Positions 9,033-19,047 of a stretch of DNA of 64,000 nucleotides are shown one piece after another (position 1 is the first letter of the stretch; each line of letters begins with the position of its first letter). The stretch spans positions 2,170,001 through 2,234,000 of the forward strand of contig NZ_JBNINT010000001.1 in the NCBI RefSeq assembly GCF_050510895.1, read 5' to 3'. The translations under genes were made by a program, and so were the position numbers. Origin of the DNA: Pannonibacter phragmitetus_B. GTDB lineage: Bacteria > Pseudomonadota > Alphaproteobacteria > Rhizobiales > Stappiaceae. The notes under the pieces were generated by a model. It did not search any database. It was not told where the DNA came from and saw only the letters and a program-made list of their open reading frames with translations.

Positions 9033-10444
9033 TCAGCATTCCGGCAAGTTGACGGCGATGCCGCCCTGGGATGTTTCCTTATACCGGTCGTTCATGTCCC
9101 GGCCGGTGTCCCGCATCACCCGGATGCAATTGTCCAGTGGCAGGAAATGCGTGCCGTCGCCGCGCAAGGCAAGGCTTGCGGCAGAGACGGCCTTGATCGC
9201 GCCGAGGGCATTACGCTCGATACAAGGAACCTGGACGAGCCCTGCAGCCGGATCGCAGGTCATGCCAAGGTGATGCTCCAGCGCGATTTCGGCTGCGTTC
9301 TCGACCTGTGCATTTGTGCCGCCCAGCACCGCGCAGAGCCCCGCCGCCGCCATGGCCGAAGCCGATCCGACCTCCCCTGGCAGCCAACCTCGGCACCCGA
9401 GATTGAGGCATTGTGCTTGATCAAGCCGCCGATGGCAGCTGCCACCAGCAGGTAGTCGCGGATCTTCTCCTGATCCGCCCCGACGCAGTGGTCGAGATAG
9501 TAGCGCCCCACGGCCGGCACGACACCGGCGGCACCATTGGTCGGTGAGGTCACAACCCGGCCACCGGCGGCGTTCTCCTCGTTCACAGCCATGGCATAGA
9601 CGCTGAGCCAGTCATTTGCCTGATGCGGCTGGCTGAGGTTCTGCCCGCGCTCTCCTTCCAGCTGCCGGTGGATCGAGCGTGCCCGGCGGCGCACCTTGAG
9701 GCCGCCCGGCAGAATGCCCTCCTGCGTCAACCCCCGTGTAATGCAGCCGTTCATGGCGGCCCAGATTACATCGAGTCTCTCGTAGAGCTGTCCGCCCAGC
9801 TTATCACCCAGCCGCGCCTCCTCGTTGGCGCGCTTCATCTGGGCAATCGTCTTGCCAGAAGCTGCGCCCATCTCAAGCATCTGCGCCGCCGTTTCAAACG
9901 GATATGGCACGATGGCAATGTCCTGAATGGGGGCCTCCCCCGCCTGAAGCCCCTCCAGCTCCGCACTGGTCACGACAAAACCGCCGCCAACAGAGTAATA
10001 GGTCTGCTCGTGGCAAATCTGACCCTCAGCATCGAAGGCCTTCAGGATCATGCCGTTCGGATGGCCCGGCAGCGCCGGGCCGTAGTCAAAGACGAGATCA
10101 CGGTCCGGCTCAAAGATCAGGCTGCCCAGGCCGTCCGGGTTCACGCGGCCGGTGCTGCGTACTTCGGCCTCAATTTCCTCGGCGCGGTTTGGGTCCATCG
10201 TGTCCGGCCGCAAACCACACAGACCGAGGATCACGGCGCGGTCGGTCGCATGCCCCTTGCCTGTGAAGGCGAGACTGCCATGCAGGCTTGCGTGAAGCCG
10301 GTGCGGACGGGCCATGCCAGTCACCTGGCCGCTCCCGCCACGCAGGTCGTCAAGGAAACGCGCAGCAGCGACCATCGGGCCCATCGTGTGTGAGGACGAT
10401 GGGCCGATGCCGATCTTGAAAATGTCGAAGACCGAGAGGAACAT
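9033..10444 (-). CDS. sdaA: L-serine ammonia-lyase (L-serine dehydratase), frame interrupted
   Basis: [4Fe-4S] enzyme converting L-serine to pyruvate and ammonia, 470 residues after correction. The N-terminal beta domain begins MFLSVFDIFKIGIGPSSSHT; the alpha domain contains NGAAGVVPAVGRYYLDH, SISGAEVGCQGE and PAAGLVQVPCIERNA. The chain ends in a terminal Cys (AVNLPEC), as in type 2 enzymes where the tail ligates the cluster. The frame breaks at a G run (plus C4 at 9374-9377); one added G restores GCQGEVGSASAMAAAG. It directly follows glyA and completes the betaine-to-pyruvate route. Confidence 0.92.
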
Positions 10445-11710
10445 TCAAGCCCCGTAGATTGGATAGCGGTCGCACATTGCCTTGACTTCGGCGCGGATGG
10501 AAGCTTCAAGCGCCGCATCCCCATCCGGGTTCGCTCCCAGAGCGCGCAGAACACGCAGGATCATCTGTCCGATCTGCCGGAACTCAGCCTCGCCAAAGCC
10601 ACGTGTGGTGCCAGCCGAACTGCCCAGACGGATGCCGGACGTGACGAAGGGCTTTTCCGGATCAAACGGAATGGCGTTCTTGTTGCAGGTCAGGCCCGCC
10701 CGTTCGAGAGCGATCTCCGCAGCCTTGCCGGTGACACCAAGCGGGCGCAGATCGCACAGGACCATGTGGCAGTCCGTCCCGCCCGAAACGATGCCGACGC
10801 CGCCCTCAATAAGCGTATCTGCGAGCGCACGCGCATTGGCGATGACCGCTTTTGCATAGTCCTTGAACGAGGGCTGAAGCGCTTCGCCGAAGGCAACCGC
10901 CTTGGCAGCGATAACATGCATCAGCGGGCCGCCCTGGTTGCCGGGGAATACGGCAGAGTTGAGCTTCTTCGCCAGATCGCCGTCATTGGTCAGAATGACG
11001 CCGCCACGCGGGCCGCGCAGGGTCTTGTGTGTCGTCGAGGTGGTCACATGAGCGTGCGGCACCGGGTTCGGGTACTCGCCCGCAGCAATCAGACCCGCAT
11101 AATGGGCCATATCAACCATCAGATAGGCACCAACCTCATCCGCAATGGCGCGGAAGGCGGCGAAATCCATGTGACGCGGATAGGCGGAAGCACCTGCCAC
11201 GATCAGCTTCGGCCGCTCGGCGAGCGCTTTCTCGCGGACTTTCACCATGTCGATCAAATGCGTGTTCTCTTCAACCTCGTAGGAACCGACGTTGAACCAC
11301 TTGCCCGACATGGTGACCGGCGAACCGTGGGTCAGATGCCCGCCATGAGCCAGTGACAGGCCCATGATCTTGTCACCCGGCTGCAGCAGCGCGAGGAAGA
11401 CGGCCTGGTTGGCCTGAGCACCGGAATGCGGCTGCACGTTGGCATGTGCGGCCCCGAACAGCTGCTTCAGGCGGTCACGGGCGATGTCCTCAACCTCGTC
11501 CACGAACTCGCAGCCGCCGTAGTAGCGCTTGCCGGGATATCCCTCGGCGTACTTGTTCGTCAGAACAGATCCCTGAGCCGCCAGAACGTCAGGCGAAACA
11601 ATGTTCTCCGACGCGATCAGCTCGATCTGATCCTGCTGACGCACCAGCTCGCGGGAAATGGCACCGGCGATGGCCTTGTCCGAAATCGCCTGAATATTGG
11701 TGTCGAACAT
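10445..11710 (-). CDS. glyA: Serine hydroxymethyltransferase
   Basis: PLP enzyme interconverting glycine plus 5,10-methylene-THF and serine plus THF. At 421 residues it is full length. The PLP lysine is Lys229 in TTSTTHKTLRGPRGG; the substrate-binding YAEGYPGKRYYGG and DMAHYAGLIAAG segments are intact. AAAGGA lies just upstream of the ATG at 11710. Its place between soxG and sdaA suggests an operon copy dedicated to using the glycine and methylene-THF made by sarcosine oxidase, beside a housekeeping copy elsewhere (inference). Confidence 0.97.
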   Translation of the reverse strand: MFDTNIQAISDKAIAGAISRELVRQQDQIELIASENIVSPDVLAAQGSVLTNKYAEGYPGKRYYGGCEFVDEVEDIARDRLKQLFGAAHANVQPHSGAQANQAVFLALLQPGDKIMGLSLAHGGHLTHGSPVTMSGKWFNVGSYEVEENTHLIDMVKVREKALAERPKLIVAGASAYPRHMDFAAFRAIADEVGAYLMVDMAHYAGLIAAGEYPNPVPHAHVTTSTTHKTLRGPRGGVILTNDGDLAKKLNSAVFPGNQGGPLMHVIAAKAVAFGEALQPSFKDYAKAVIANARALADTLIEGGVGIVSGGTDCHMVLCDLRPLGVTGKAAEIALERAGLTCNKNAIPFDPEKPFVTSGIRLGSSAGTTRGFGEAEFRQIGQMILRVLRALGANPDGDAALEASIRAEVKAMCDRYPIYGA

Positions 11711-11782
11711 GCGAAATCCTTTCTAGAGAGCGTGACGGTCTAAGGCCAGCGGGCCGCAGAAAAACATGTCGATGAAGCCAGT

Positions 11783-12319
11783 TCAGAGGCCGGCTTTGAG
11801 CTCAGCCGAGACCTTGGTCAGGATCGCCCGGACATGGGGCAGGAAACTGCGCCACACATCCATGCGGAAGCTGTCCGGCCCGTCGCGCCACAGGATCACG
11901 GTCGCGCTGTCAAACAGCGTCCGGACGGCGCGGCCAACAGGCAGCGCATCCAGGTCACGCGGACAGGCAGCCGTCAGCGCGGTCAGGGCCTGAGGCCCGG
12001 ACAGGCGCAGCGTGATCTCGCGGTCGCTGATCTCAACGAGGCTGTGCGGGATCCGGGCATAGGCTTCAGCTCCTGCAGCAATCAGGGCCTGACGCCCGGC
12101 TTCGGGCACAAGGATCACCCACTCGTCAGGCCCAATGCACAGAACTTCGGTCGCGCCTGCATTGGATTTGTGGCTGACACGATCCGGCAGCTCCAGACCG
12201 AGAGCCTGCGCCAGCGTGGCGCGGTTCTCCTGCTTGACCCGCAGGGAAAACCGGGGAGACGAGCCCAGCTCTTCCAGAACGAAAGGCCCATCGGTGAAGT
12301 CATGGCGTTGTATGGTCAT
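11783..12319 (-). CDS. soxG: Sarcosine oxidase, gamma subunit
   Basis: Smallest-but-one subunit of heterotetrameric sarcosine oxidase, 178 residues. The family resemblance is in CIGPDEWVILVP, HSLVEISDREITLRLSGP and CPRDLDALPVGRAVRTLF, with the ending DVWRSFLPHVRAIL. It resembles the GcvT fold and sits 10 bases downstream of soxA, as in other sox operons. It has no catalytic residues of its own; a structural role is known for the family. Confidence 0.9.
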   Translation of the reverse strand: MTIQRHDFTDGPFVLEELGSSPRFSLRVKQENRATLAQALGLELPDRVSHKSNAGATEVLCIGPDEWVILVPEAGRQALIAAGAEAYARIPHSLVEISDREITLRLSGPQALTALTAACPRDLDALPVGRAVRTLFDSATVILWRDGPDSFRMDVWRSFLPHVRAILTKVSAELKAGL

Positions 12320-12329
12320 GTCGCGCTCC

Positions 12330-15318
12330 TCAGGCCTTCAGCCGTTCGCCTTCAGGGTCGTAGAAGTTCGTCGAGGTGATCGTGGCGCGCACCGTGCCAT
12401 GCGGCATCGGAATATACACTGTCTCGCCCATGCGGCTGTGCCCGCCTGCGATCACCGCCATTGCGATGGGCCGCCCGAGTGCAACCGAGTCATAGGACGA
12501 AGTGACATGTCCCACCATCGTCATCGGCAGCTTCTGGTTCGGGTCCAGCACGATCTGTGCCCCCTCCTCCAGTCTGGAACGGTCCTCGGTCAGAAGGCCA
12601 ACGAGCTGCTTGCGGTTCGGTGCCACGATGTCGGGACGGGCGAGTGAGCGCTTGCCGACAAAGTCTTTCTTGGCCTTGCCCACAGCCCAGTCGAGCCCCG
12701 CATCCTGCGGCGTGATCGTTCCATCCGTGTCCTGCCCCACGATGATGTAGCCCTTCTCGGCGCGCAGGACGTGCATCGTTTCCGTGCCATAGGGGCAGAT
12801 GCCGTAGGGCTTTCCGGCCTCAAAGATCGCCTTCCAGAGCGCAAGGCCGTGACGGGCGGGAACGTTGATTTCAAAACCAAGTTCACCGGTAAAGCTGACG
12901 CGGAAGAGACGCGCCGGGAAACCCGCGACGGTGCATTCCGCCACCGACATGTGCGGGAAGGCCGCATCTGACATGTCCTGTCCCTCAACCAGCGGCTCAA
13001 GCACCTTGCGGGCATTCGGTCCGTTGACCGCAACGGTTGCCCATTGCTCGGTCGTGGAGGTCAGCCAGACATTCAGGTCCGGCCACTCGGTCTGAAGATA
13101 GTCTTCCATCATGTTCAACACCCGGGCGGCTCCGCCCGTGGTGGTGGTGACATGGAACAGATCGTTCGAAAGCCGCCCGATCACGCCATCGTCCCGGATG
13201 AAGCCATCTTCACCAAGCAGCAAGCCATACCGGCAGCGGCCCGGCTGCAGCTTGGCCCAGGGGTTGGTGTACATGCGGTTCATGAACTCGACCGCATCGG
13301 GGCCCGCGACCTCGATCTTGCCGAGGGTGGACGCATCGAACATACCTGCGGAGGCGCGTGTCTCCCGGCATTCGCGTGCGACGGCGGCGTGCATGTCTTC
13401 GCCCGCTTTCGGGAAATACCAGGCCCTGCGCCACAGCGAGACGGGCTCGAATACCGCGCCGTTCGCTTCAGCCCAGGGGTCGATGGGCGTCTTGCGGGTC
13501 AGTTCGAAGGTGTCGCCCTTGTGATAGCCCGCAAAGGCACCGAAGCTCGTCGGCGTATAAGGCGGCCGGAAGGTGGTGAGGCCCACCTCAGGCGGGGCCT
13601 TGCCCAGTGCGTCGGCTGCGATCATCAGACCATTGATGTTCGACATCTTGCCCTGATCGGTCGCCATGCCGTTCGTGGTGTAACGCTTCACATGCTCGAT
13701 CGAGCGCATGCCCTCCCGGACGGCCAGACGAATGTCTTTGGCGGTCACATCATTCTGGAAGTCGATGAAGGCCTTGGCCTTGCCTGCGCTGCGGTCGGTC
13801 GGAAGTTCGGTCTGGCTGGTCCCCGTTCCAGGGCGGTCGCCCTCGACCCGGGCCGCCAGCATCTTTGCAGTCCGGCCCAGCGCCTCTGCCACAGCAAGCC
13901 CGGCGCGCGCGCCGTCCTCCAGCACAGGACCATAGCCCCAGAGCCCGCGTCCCGCGCCGGCGATCTGGCAGTCTTCCGTCTTGTGACCCGGCAGGAAGGT
14001 ACGGCTCTCCTGGTCCCAGCTCAGTGAGCCTTTGGTGTGGGAGAAGAGATGCAGCGAGGGCGTCCAGCCCCCGAAATCAGAAGTGCATCACAGGCAATCT
14101 TGCGGCCCGCACCGGCCTTGCCATTGTGGACCGGGTTGACGCGCACGCCGCTGACGCGCAGACGGCCATAGGTGGCAGTCGCAGTGTGGCTGGTCAGCAC
14201 CTCAATTCCACGGCGGCGCGCCGCCTCGACAAGGTCAGGGCGAACCTGACCACGCGTGTCGGCAATGGCTGCAATCCGGCAGCCTGCGTCCGAAAGATCG
14301 AAGGCGGCATACCAGGCGCTGTCGTGGCTCGTGACCACGGCCGCGCAGTCGCCAACCTTGACGCCATAGCGGTTGAGGTAGGTCTGTGCCGCGCCAGCCA
14401 GCATCACGCCCGGACGGTCGTTTCCGTCAAAGACAAGCGGCTTTTCCAGCGCGCCCTGCGCCAGCACGACCTGTTGCGCACGAACCCGCCACATCCGTTC
14501 ACGCGGAGCCCCCTGCGGAGGCTGGTCCAGATGGTCGGTCAGCCGCTCGGTCAGACCAACCATGTTCTGATGATAGTAGCCGATGGCCGTTGTCCGCGTC
14601 ATCAGCGTGACACCGGTCGCACGCAGCTGGGAAAGCTGCTCGTCAAGCCAGGACCAGGCGCTCATCCCCTCGATCTGCACAGACGGATCAGACAGAAGCG
14701 AGCCCCCATTTCCGGGTTCTCATCAACCAGAACAACCTTGGCGCCGGATTGCGCTGCAGTCAGGGCTGCCGCGATGCCAGCTGCACCGCCGCCCACGACC
14801 AGCACATCCGTATGCAGATAGCGCGAGGCATAATTGTCCGGGTCCGGCTCTGTGGGCGATTTGCCAAGGCCAGCGGCAGCGCGAATGAAAGGCTCATAGA
14901 CCTTGTCCCAGAAGCTGCGCGGCCACATGAAGGTCTTGTAGTAGAAGCCAGCGGAAAACAGCATGTAGGCGCGGTCGTTCACCGCCCCGATATCGAACTT
15001 CAGCGATGGCCACTTGTTCTGGCTTTCCGCCATCAGCCCTTCGCGCAGTTCCTGCACGGTGGCACGGGTGTTCGGCTCGAACCGGCCCGGTCCACGTGAG
15101 GTGCCGATCAGGGCGTTCGGCTCTTCCGTACCGGCGCTCACCGGCCCGCGGGGGCGGTGATACTTGAAGGAACGGCCCATCAGATGCACGCCATTGGCCA
15201 GCAGCGCCGATGCGACCGTGTCACCGCGAAGACCTGAATAATGGCGGCCATCAAAGGTGAAGCTGACAGGCTTGGCGGGATCAATCCGGCCCAGGCCGGG
15301 GACGCGATAGCGGCTCAT
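12330..15318 (-). CDS. soxA: Sarcosine oxidase, alpha subunit, frame interrupted twice
   Basis: Large subunit of heterotetrameric sarcosine oxidase, 996 residues after correction. It binds NAD and THF and channels the methyl carbon of sarcosine into 5,10-methylene-THF. The N-terminal part carries the small ferredoxin-like FDGRHYSGLRGDTVASALL region and an NAD-binding VLVVGGGAAGIAAALTAAQ motif; the C-terminal 370 residues are a GcvT-like folate domain. Two breaks, both one missing G in a minus-strand run (plus C5 at 14703-14707 and 14068-14072), restore NPEMGGSLLSDPSVQIEGMS and LLISGGWTPSLHLFSHT. The flanking subunits are intact, so decay is unlikely. Confidence 0.93.
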
Positions 15319-15614
15319 TCCACGCCCTCCAGTTCGGTCTGTGCCGGACGTACTTCGCCGGCCTTGTATGTTTTCAGGAACCTGTCGCTGACCGTGTCGC
15401 GGCAGGCGTTGAAAAAGCGGCCGCAGCCGTGAATGTGCCGCCAGCGTTCAAAATGCTTCCCGCGTGCGTTGGTGCGGATGAAGAGGAAATCACGCCATTC
15501 CTCGTCCGAGAGAGCGGAAGGGTCTGCCGGGCGCGCGATATGGGCCTCGCCCGCATAGGCAAACTCGAGCTCAGGCAGGGTTTCGTCGCAATAAGGACAA
15601 TGGATCAGGAGCAT
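15315..15614 (-). CDS. soxD: Sarcosine oxidase, delta subunit
   Basis: Zinc-binding delta subunit of sarcosine oxidase, 99 residues. The family begins LLIHCPYCDE with Cys6 and Cys9; the other metal ligands would come from the WRHIHGCGRFF segment (His60/62 and Cys64). ADEAHIARP-like and RDTVSDRFLKTYK segments are also typical. Its stop overlaps the soxA start by 4 bases, showing translational coupling. Confidence 0.93.
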   Translation of the reverse strand: MLLIHCPYCDETLPELEFAYAGEAHIARPADPSALSDEEWRDFLFIRTNARGKHFERWRHIHGCGRFFNACRDTVSDRFLKTYKAGEVRPAQTELEGVE

Positions 15615-15624
15615 CGGAAACCTC

Positions 15625-16878
15625 TCAGTGCGCGACGGCGGCGGCAGCGGCCTCGTCGATCAGACGGCCGGTGGTGAAGCGTTCCAGGGTGAAGGGGGCG
15701 TTAGCCGGATGCGGCTCGTCCTTGGCGACGGTCCAGGCCAGCGTGTGGGCGGCGCCCGGCGTCGCCTTGAAGCCACCGGTGCCCCATCCGCAGTTGACGT
15801 AAAGCCCCTTGACCGACGTCTTGCCGAGGATGGCGCTGCGGTCAGGCGTTACGTCCACGATGCCGCCCCACTTGCGGAGCATCCGCATCCGGTTGAAAAT
15901 CGGGAACACTTCGCAGATTGCCGCCACCGTGTGCTCGATCAGCGGCAGGCCGCCGCGCTGGCTGTAGCTGGTGTACTGGTCAGTGCCCGAACCGATCACG
16001 AGCTCGCCCTTGTCGGACTGGCTGATATAGGCGTGAACCGTGTTCGACATGACGACGCACGGGAAAATGGGCTTCACCGGCTCGCTGACCAGCGCCTGCA
16101 ACGGATAGCTTTCCAGCGGCATACGCACACCGGCGCTGTCCATGACAACGCTGGTGTGACCGGCGGCGGAAACGGCAACCTTCTTCGCCTTGATGAACCC
16201 TCTGGCGGTTTCGACGCCGATGACGCTGCCATCGGGCCCGCGCCGGATCGCCGTCACCGGGCAGTTCTGGATGATGTCGACGCCCCGGGCCGCCGCCGCC
16301 CGTGCATAGCCCCATGCCACCGCGTCGTGGCGCGCTGTTCCCGCACGCATCTGCAGCGCCGCCCCCATGACCGGATAGCGCGCATCCGGGCTGATGTTCA
16401 GTGGCGGACAGAAGGCCTTGGCTTCGGCTGCCGTCAGCCAGCGGTTATCAACCCCATTGAGCCGGTTGGCGTGAATGTGGCGCTGGAAGGACTGCACGTC
16501 ATGGACATTATGCGCCAGCATCATCACGCCGCGCTTGGAATACATGACGTTGTAGTTCAGCTCCTGACTGAGGTTCTCCCAAAGGTCCAGAGCATGATCG
16601 TAGAGCCGGGCGCTTTCGTCATAGAGATAGTTGGAGCGGATGATCGTCGTGTTCCGCCCCGTGTTGCCGCCGCCCAGCCAGCCCTTGTCGATCACCGCGA
16701 CATTGGCGATGCCATGTTCCTTGGCTAGGTAATAGGCCGCGCCCAGACCATGTCCGCCCGCCCCGACAATGATCACATCATATTCGGCCTTGGGCTGGCT
16801 GTCCGGCCACTGCTCGCGCCAGTTCTTGTGGCCTGTCAACGCGTTCTTGAGCAGGGACATGGCAGAGAAACGTTGCAT
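15625..16878 (-). CDS. soxB: Sarcosine oxidase, beta subunit
   Basis: Flavoprotein subunit where sarcosine is oxidised, 417 residues. The dinucleotide-binding motif is IIVGAGGHGLGAAYYLA (from residue 37), then NVAVIDKGWLGGGNTGRNTT. The C-terminal GLYVNCGWGTGGFKATPGA is a strong family signature. Heterotetrameric enzymes hold noncovalent FAD and covalent FMN in this subunit. It is the first gene of the soxBDAG-glyA-sdaA operon, behind an AAGAGGATC ribosome-binding site, and is divergent from a GATase1-AraC regulator. Confidence 0.96.
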   Translation of the reverse strand: MQRFSAMSLLKNALTGHKNWREQWPDSQPKAEYDVIIVGAGGHGLGAAYYLAKEHGIANVAVIDKGWLGGGNTGRNTTIIRSNYLYDESARLYDHALDLWENLSQELNYNVMYSKRGVMMLAHNVHDVQSFQRHIHANRLNGVDNRWLTAAEAKAFCPPLNISPDARYPVMGAALQMRAGTARHDAVAWGYARAAAARGVDIIQNCPVTAIRRGPDGSVIGVETARGFIKAKKVAVSAAGHTSVVMDSAGVRMPLESYPLQALVSEPVKPIFPCVVMSNTVHAYISQSDKGELVIGSGTDQYTSYSQRGGLPLIEHTVAAICEVFPIFNRMRMLRKWGGIVDVTPDRSAILGKTSVKGLYVNCGWGTGGFKATPGAAHTLAWTVAKDEPHPANAPFTLERFTTGRLIDEAAAAAVAH

Positions 16879-16950
16879 AGCGGGATCCTCTTAATCGCAG
16901 CTGAGTGTCACATTAGGGTCTCGTCCCGCTCCTTGACTGTAGATTTGCGC

Positions 16951-16983
16951 CAGGTGTCATGTAGGATCGCGTCATGACACCTG
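16951..16983. promoter_or_regulatory. Perfect 11-bp inverted repeat at a regulator start
   Basis: CAGGTGTCATG and CATGACACCTG are separated by 11 bases, placing the half-sites 22 bp apart (two helical turns). The right half contains the ATG of the AraC-type regulator at 16974, in the soxB/regulator spacer. This geometry suits a dimeric regulator, so autoregulation is a reasonable inference. Confidence 0.42.
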
Positions 16984-17983
16984 CCCGTGCCATCCCCCTG
17001 CCCGCCTGCGCGTCGCCTTCCTTCTGGCCGACCAGTTCACGCTGTCGGCTTTTGCCAATTTCGTGGATGTCTTGCGGCTGGCATCAGATGATGCCGACAA
17101 GTCGAGGCGGATTCTGTGCGACTGGACCGTACTGGCAGAACGCATGGAACCCATCCGCTCAAGCTGCGGCGTGCGGGTGCAGCCCGATACCCAGCTCCGC
17201 CGGGCGGGAGCCTTTGATTATCTCGTGGTCGTTGGCGGGCTGATCAGCGACCGGGCCGCCTTTGGCCCGCAGTCGCTCGACTTCATTACGGAAACAGCGG
17301 CGCAGGGCGTGCCACTGGTTGGACTGTGCACCGGGGTGTTCACGCTGCAGGCTGCTGGCCTGTTGCAAGGCTACCGCTGCTGCGTCAGCTGGTTCCACCA
17401 TCAGGATTTCATCGACCGGTTCGACAACGAGACACCGATTTCGGACCAGATCTTCGTGGTGGACCGCGACCGGCTTACCTGCTCCGGCGGATATGGCGCG
17501 GCACATCTGGCCGCATTTCTGGTGCAGCGCCACGTCGGGCAGTCTGCCGCAACGAAGAGCCTTAACATCATGATGATTGAGGATGCGCTCAGCGGCCAGC
17601 GCGCCCAACCCGGCCAGATGCTCGCAAGGCAGGCAAGGGATGAGCTGGTCAAGCGGGCCGTCTTGAAGATGCAGCAGAACATCGAACAGACACTGAGCGT
17701 CGACCAGATCGCGGCCGCGCTCGGAGCTGCCCGCCGAACGCTGGAACGCCGGTTCCAAGCAGATCTTGGGCAGTCGCCCCGCCGTATCTATCTGGAAATC
17801 CGGCTGGACCGCGCTTCGGCCCGGCTGCGCCGGACCGAACAGTCAGTGACGGAAATTGCACTCGCCTGCGGCTTTTGCGACGCGCCGCATCTGGCGCGTG
17901 CGTTGAAGGCCGAGCGCGGGCTGACACCAGGTGAAATCCGCAGCGGCAGGTTAGCCGGCGCTGGTCCTACGCCTCAAGAGTGA
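16974..17983 (+). CDS. AraC-family regulator with GATase1-like domain (SouR/GbdR type), frame interrupted
   Basis: Transcription factor of 336 residues after correction. A DJ-1/PfpI-like domain (LRVAFLLADQFTLSAFANFVDVL, VPLVGLCTGVFTLQAAGLL) is followed by an AraC helix-turn-helix pair (SVDQIAAALGAARRTLERRF and VTEIALACGFCDAPHLARALKA). This is the architecture of GbdR and SouR, which respond to betaine/dimethylglycine and sarcosine in Pseudomonas. One missing C (C5 at 16994-16998) restores MTPARAIPPARLRVAF. AGGA lies 8 bases before the ATG. Divergent orientation from soxB suggests a SouR-like role (inference). Its 3' end overlaps gbcB by 17 bases. Confidence 0.87.
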
Positions 17984-19040
17984 CGGTGCCGCGAGGGTTC
18001 GAGCAGCAGGCAAGGATGTAGCCTTCCTCGATCTCGTCATCGCTGATCCCGCCATTGTGGACCATGTGCACCTCACCCGACAGCTTGCGGATGCGGCAGC
18101 TGCCACACACGCCCATACTGCAGCCGAAGGGAATAGCCACACCGGCTGCACGGGCCGCATGCAGAACGGTGTCCATGGTGCTGCAATCGTGAGTAACGCC
18201 GGAGTCCTCGAACACCAGCTTCGCCGTCTCTTCCACTGCATCGGAGCTCGTGCCCGTCTCGACCACGGGCACCTCACCAGCCTCAGGTGTGCCGAAGCTT
18301 TCCTGATGATAGTGGGCCATGTCGAAGCCGAGGCCAGCCAGCGCTTCGCTGACCGACTGCATGAAGCCTTCCGGCCCGCAGCAGAACACCTCGCGCTCAA
18401 GGTAATCCGGCGCCATCAGACCCAGCATCAGCTGGTTGAAGCGCCCCATGTACCCGGTCCACGGCTGATAGATATCGCTTTCCTGCACGACCCATTTCAG
18501 GTCCAGCCCTTCGATCCGGGAAGCCATATGCTCAAGCCTGCGCTTGAAGATGATTTCGGAAGGGCGTTTTGCGCAGTTCACGAAGACGATGTCACAGTTA
18601 CGGCCAAGGTCGTAAAACTCGGTGGTCATCGACATCATGGGCGTGATGCCCGAACCGGCAGAGATGAAGAGGTACTTTTTCGCCGGGAAATGGGTGGACG
18701 TGAAACGCCCACCAGGCCCCTTGACCTTCAGCCTTGTTCCCGGCCGCACGTTGTTCATGATCCAGCGCGTGCCGATACTGTCCGGCTGCGCCTTGATGGT
18801 AATCGTCAGCGACTTCGGCCGGCTCGGTGACGATGAGATCGTATAAGTCCGGTAGATCGGGCCGCCTGGCACCGGCAGTTCCAGCGTGAGGAACTGACCG
18901 GCCAGAAAGACAAATGGGCGGCCGGACGGCGCCTGAAAACAGACCGTCACGACATCAGGGGCTTCCGGCAGGATCGAGACGCATTCCAAAAGTTCGTCAT
19001 CGGTCCATTTTGCCGTCACGGCCTGCAGGGCATCAACCAT
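17967..19040 (-). CDS. gbcB: Glycine betaine monooxygenase, reductase subunit
   Basis: Electron-transfer partner of the Rieske oxygenase GbcA, 357 residues. It has a flavin-binding reductase module (GPIYRTYTISSSPSRP, then FISAGSGITPMMSM and the CCGPEGFM nucleotide motif) and a C-terminal plant-type [2Fe-2S] ferredoxin with Cys307, Cys312, Cys315 and a fourth Cys at 345/346. It passes electrons from NAD(P)H to GbcA. I start at ATG 19040 (MVDALQ), 7 bases after gbcA, rather than at an upstream codon inside gbcA. Confidence 0.92.
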   Translation of the reverse strand: MVDALQAVTAKWTDDELLECVSILPEAPDVVTVCFQAPSGRPFVFLAGQFLTLELPVPGGPIYRTYTISSSPSRPKSLTITIKAQPDSIGTRWIMNNVRPGTRLKVKGPGGRFTSTHFPAKKYLFISAGSGITPMMSMTTEFYDLGRNCDIVFVNCAKRPSEIIFKRRLEHMASRIEGLDLKWVVQESDIYQPWTGYMGRFNQLMLGLMAPDYLEREVFCCGPEGFMQSVSEALAGLGFDMAHYHQESFGTPEAGEVPVVETGTSSDAVEETAKLVFEDSGVTHDCSTMDTVLHAARAAGVAIPFGCSMGVCGSCRIRKLSGEVHMVHNGGISDDEIEEGYILACCSNPRGTVTLEA

Positions 19041-19047
19041 ATCAACT

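Noticed and set aside
12330..15318. soxA as three separate genes or a pseudogene
   Set aside because: The three frames give one collinear alpha subunit, and each junction is repaired by one base in a G run. The rest of the operon is intact.
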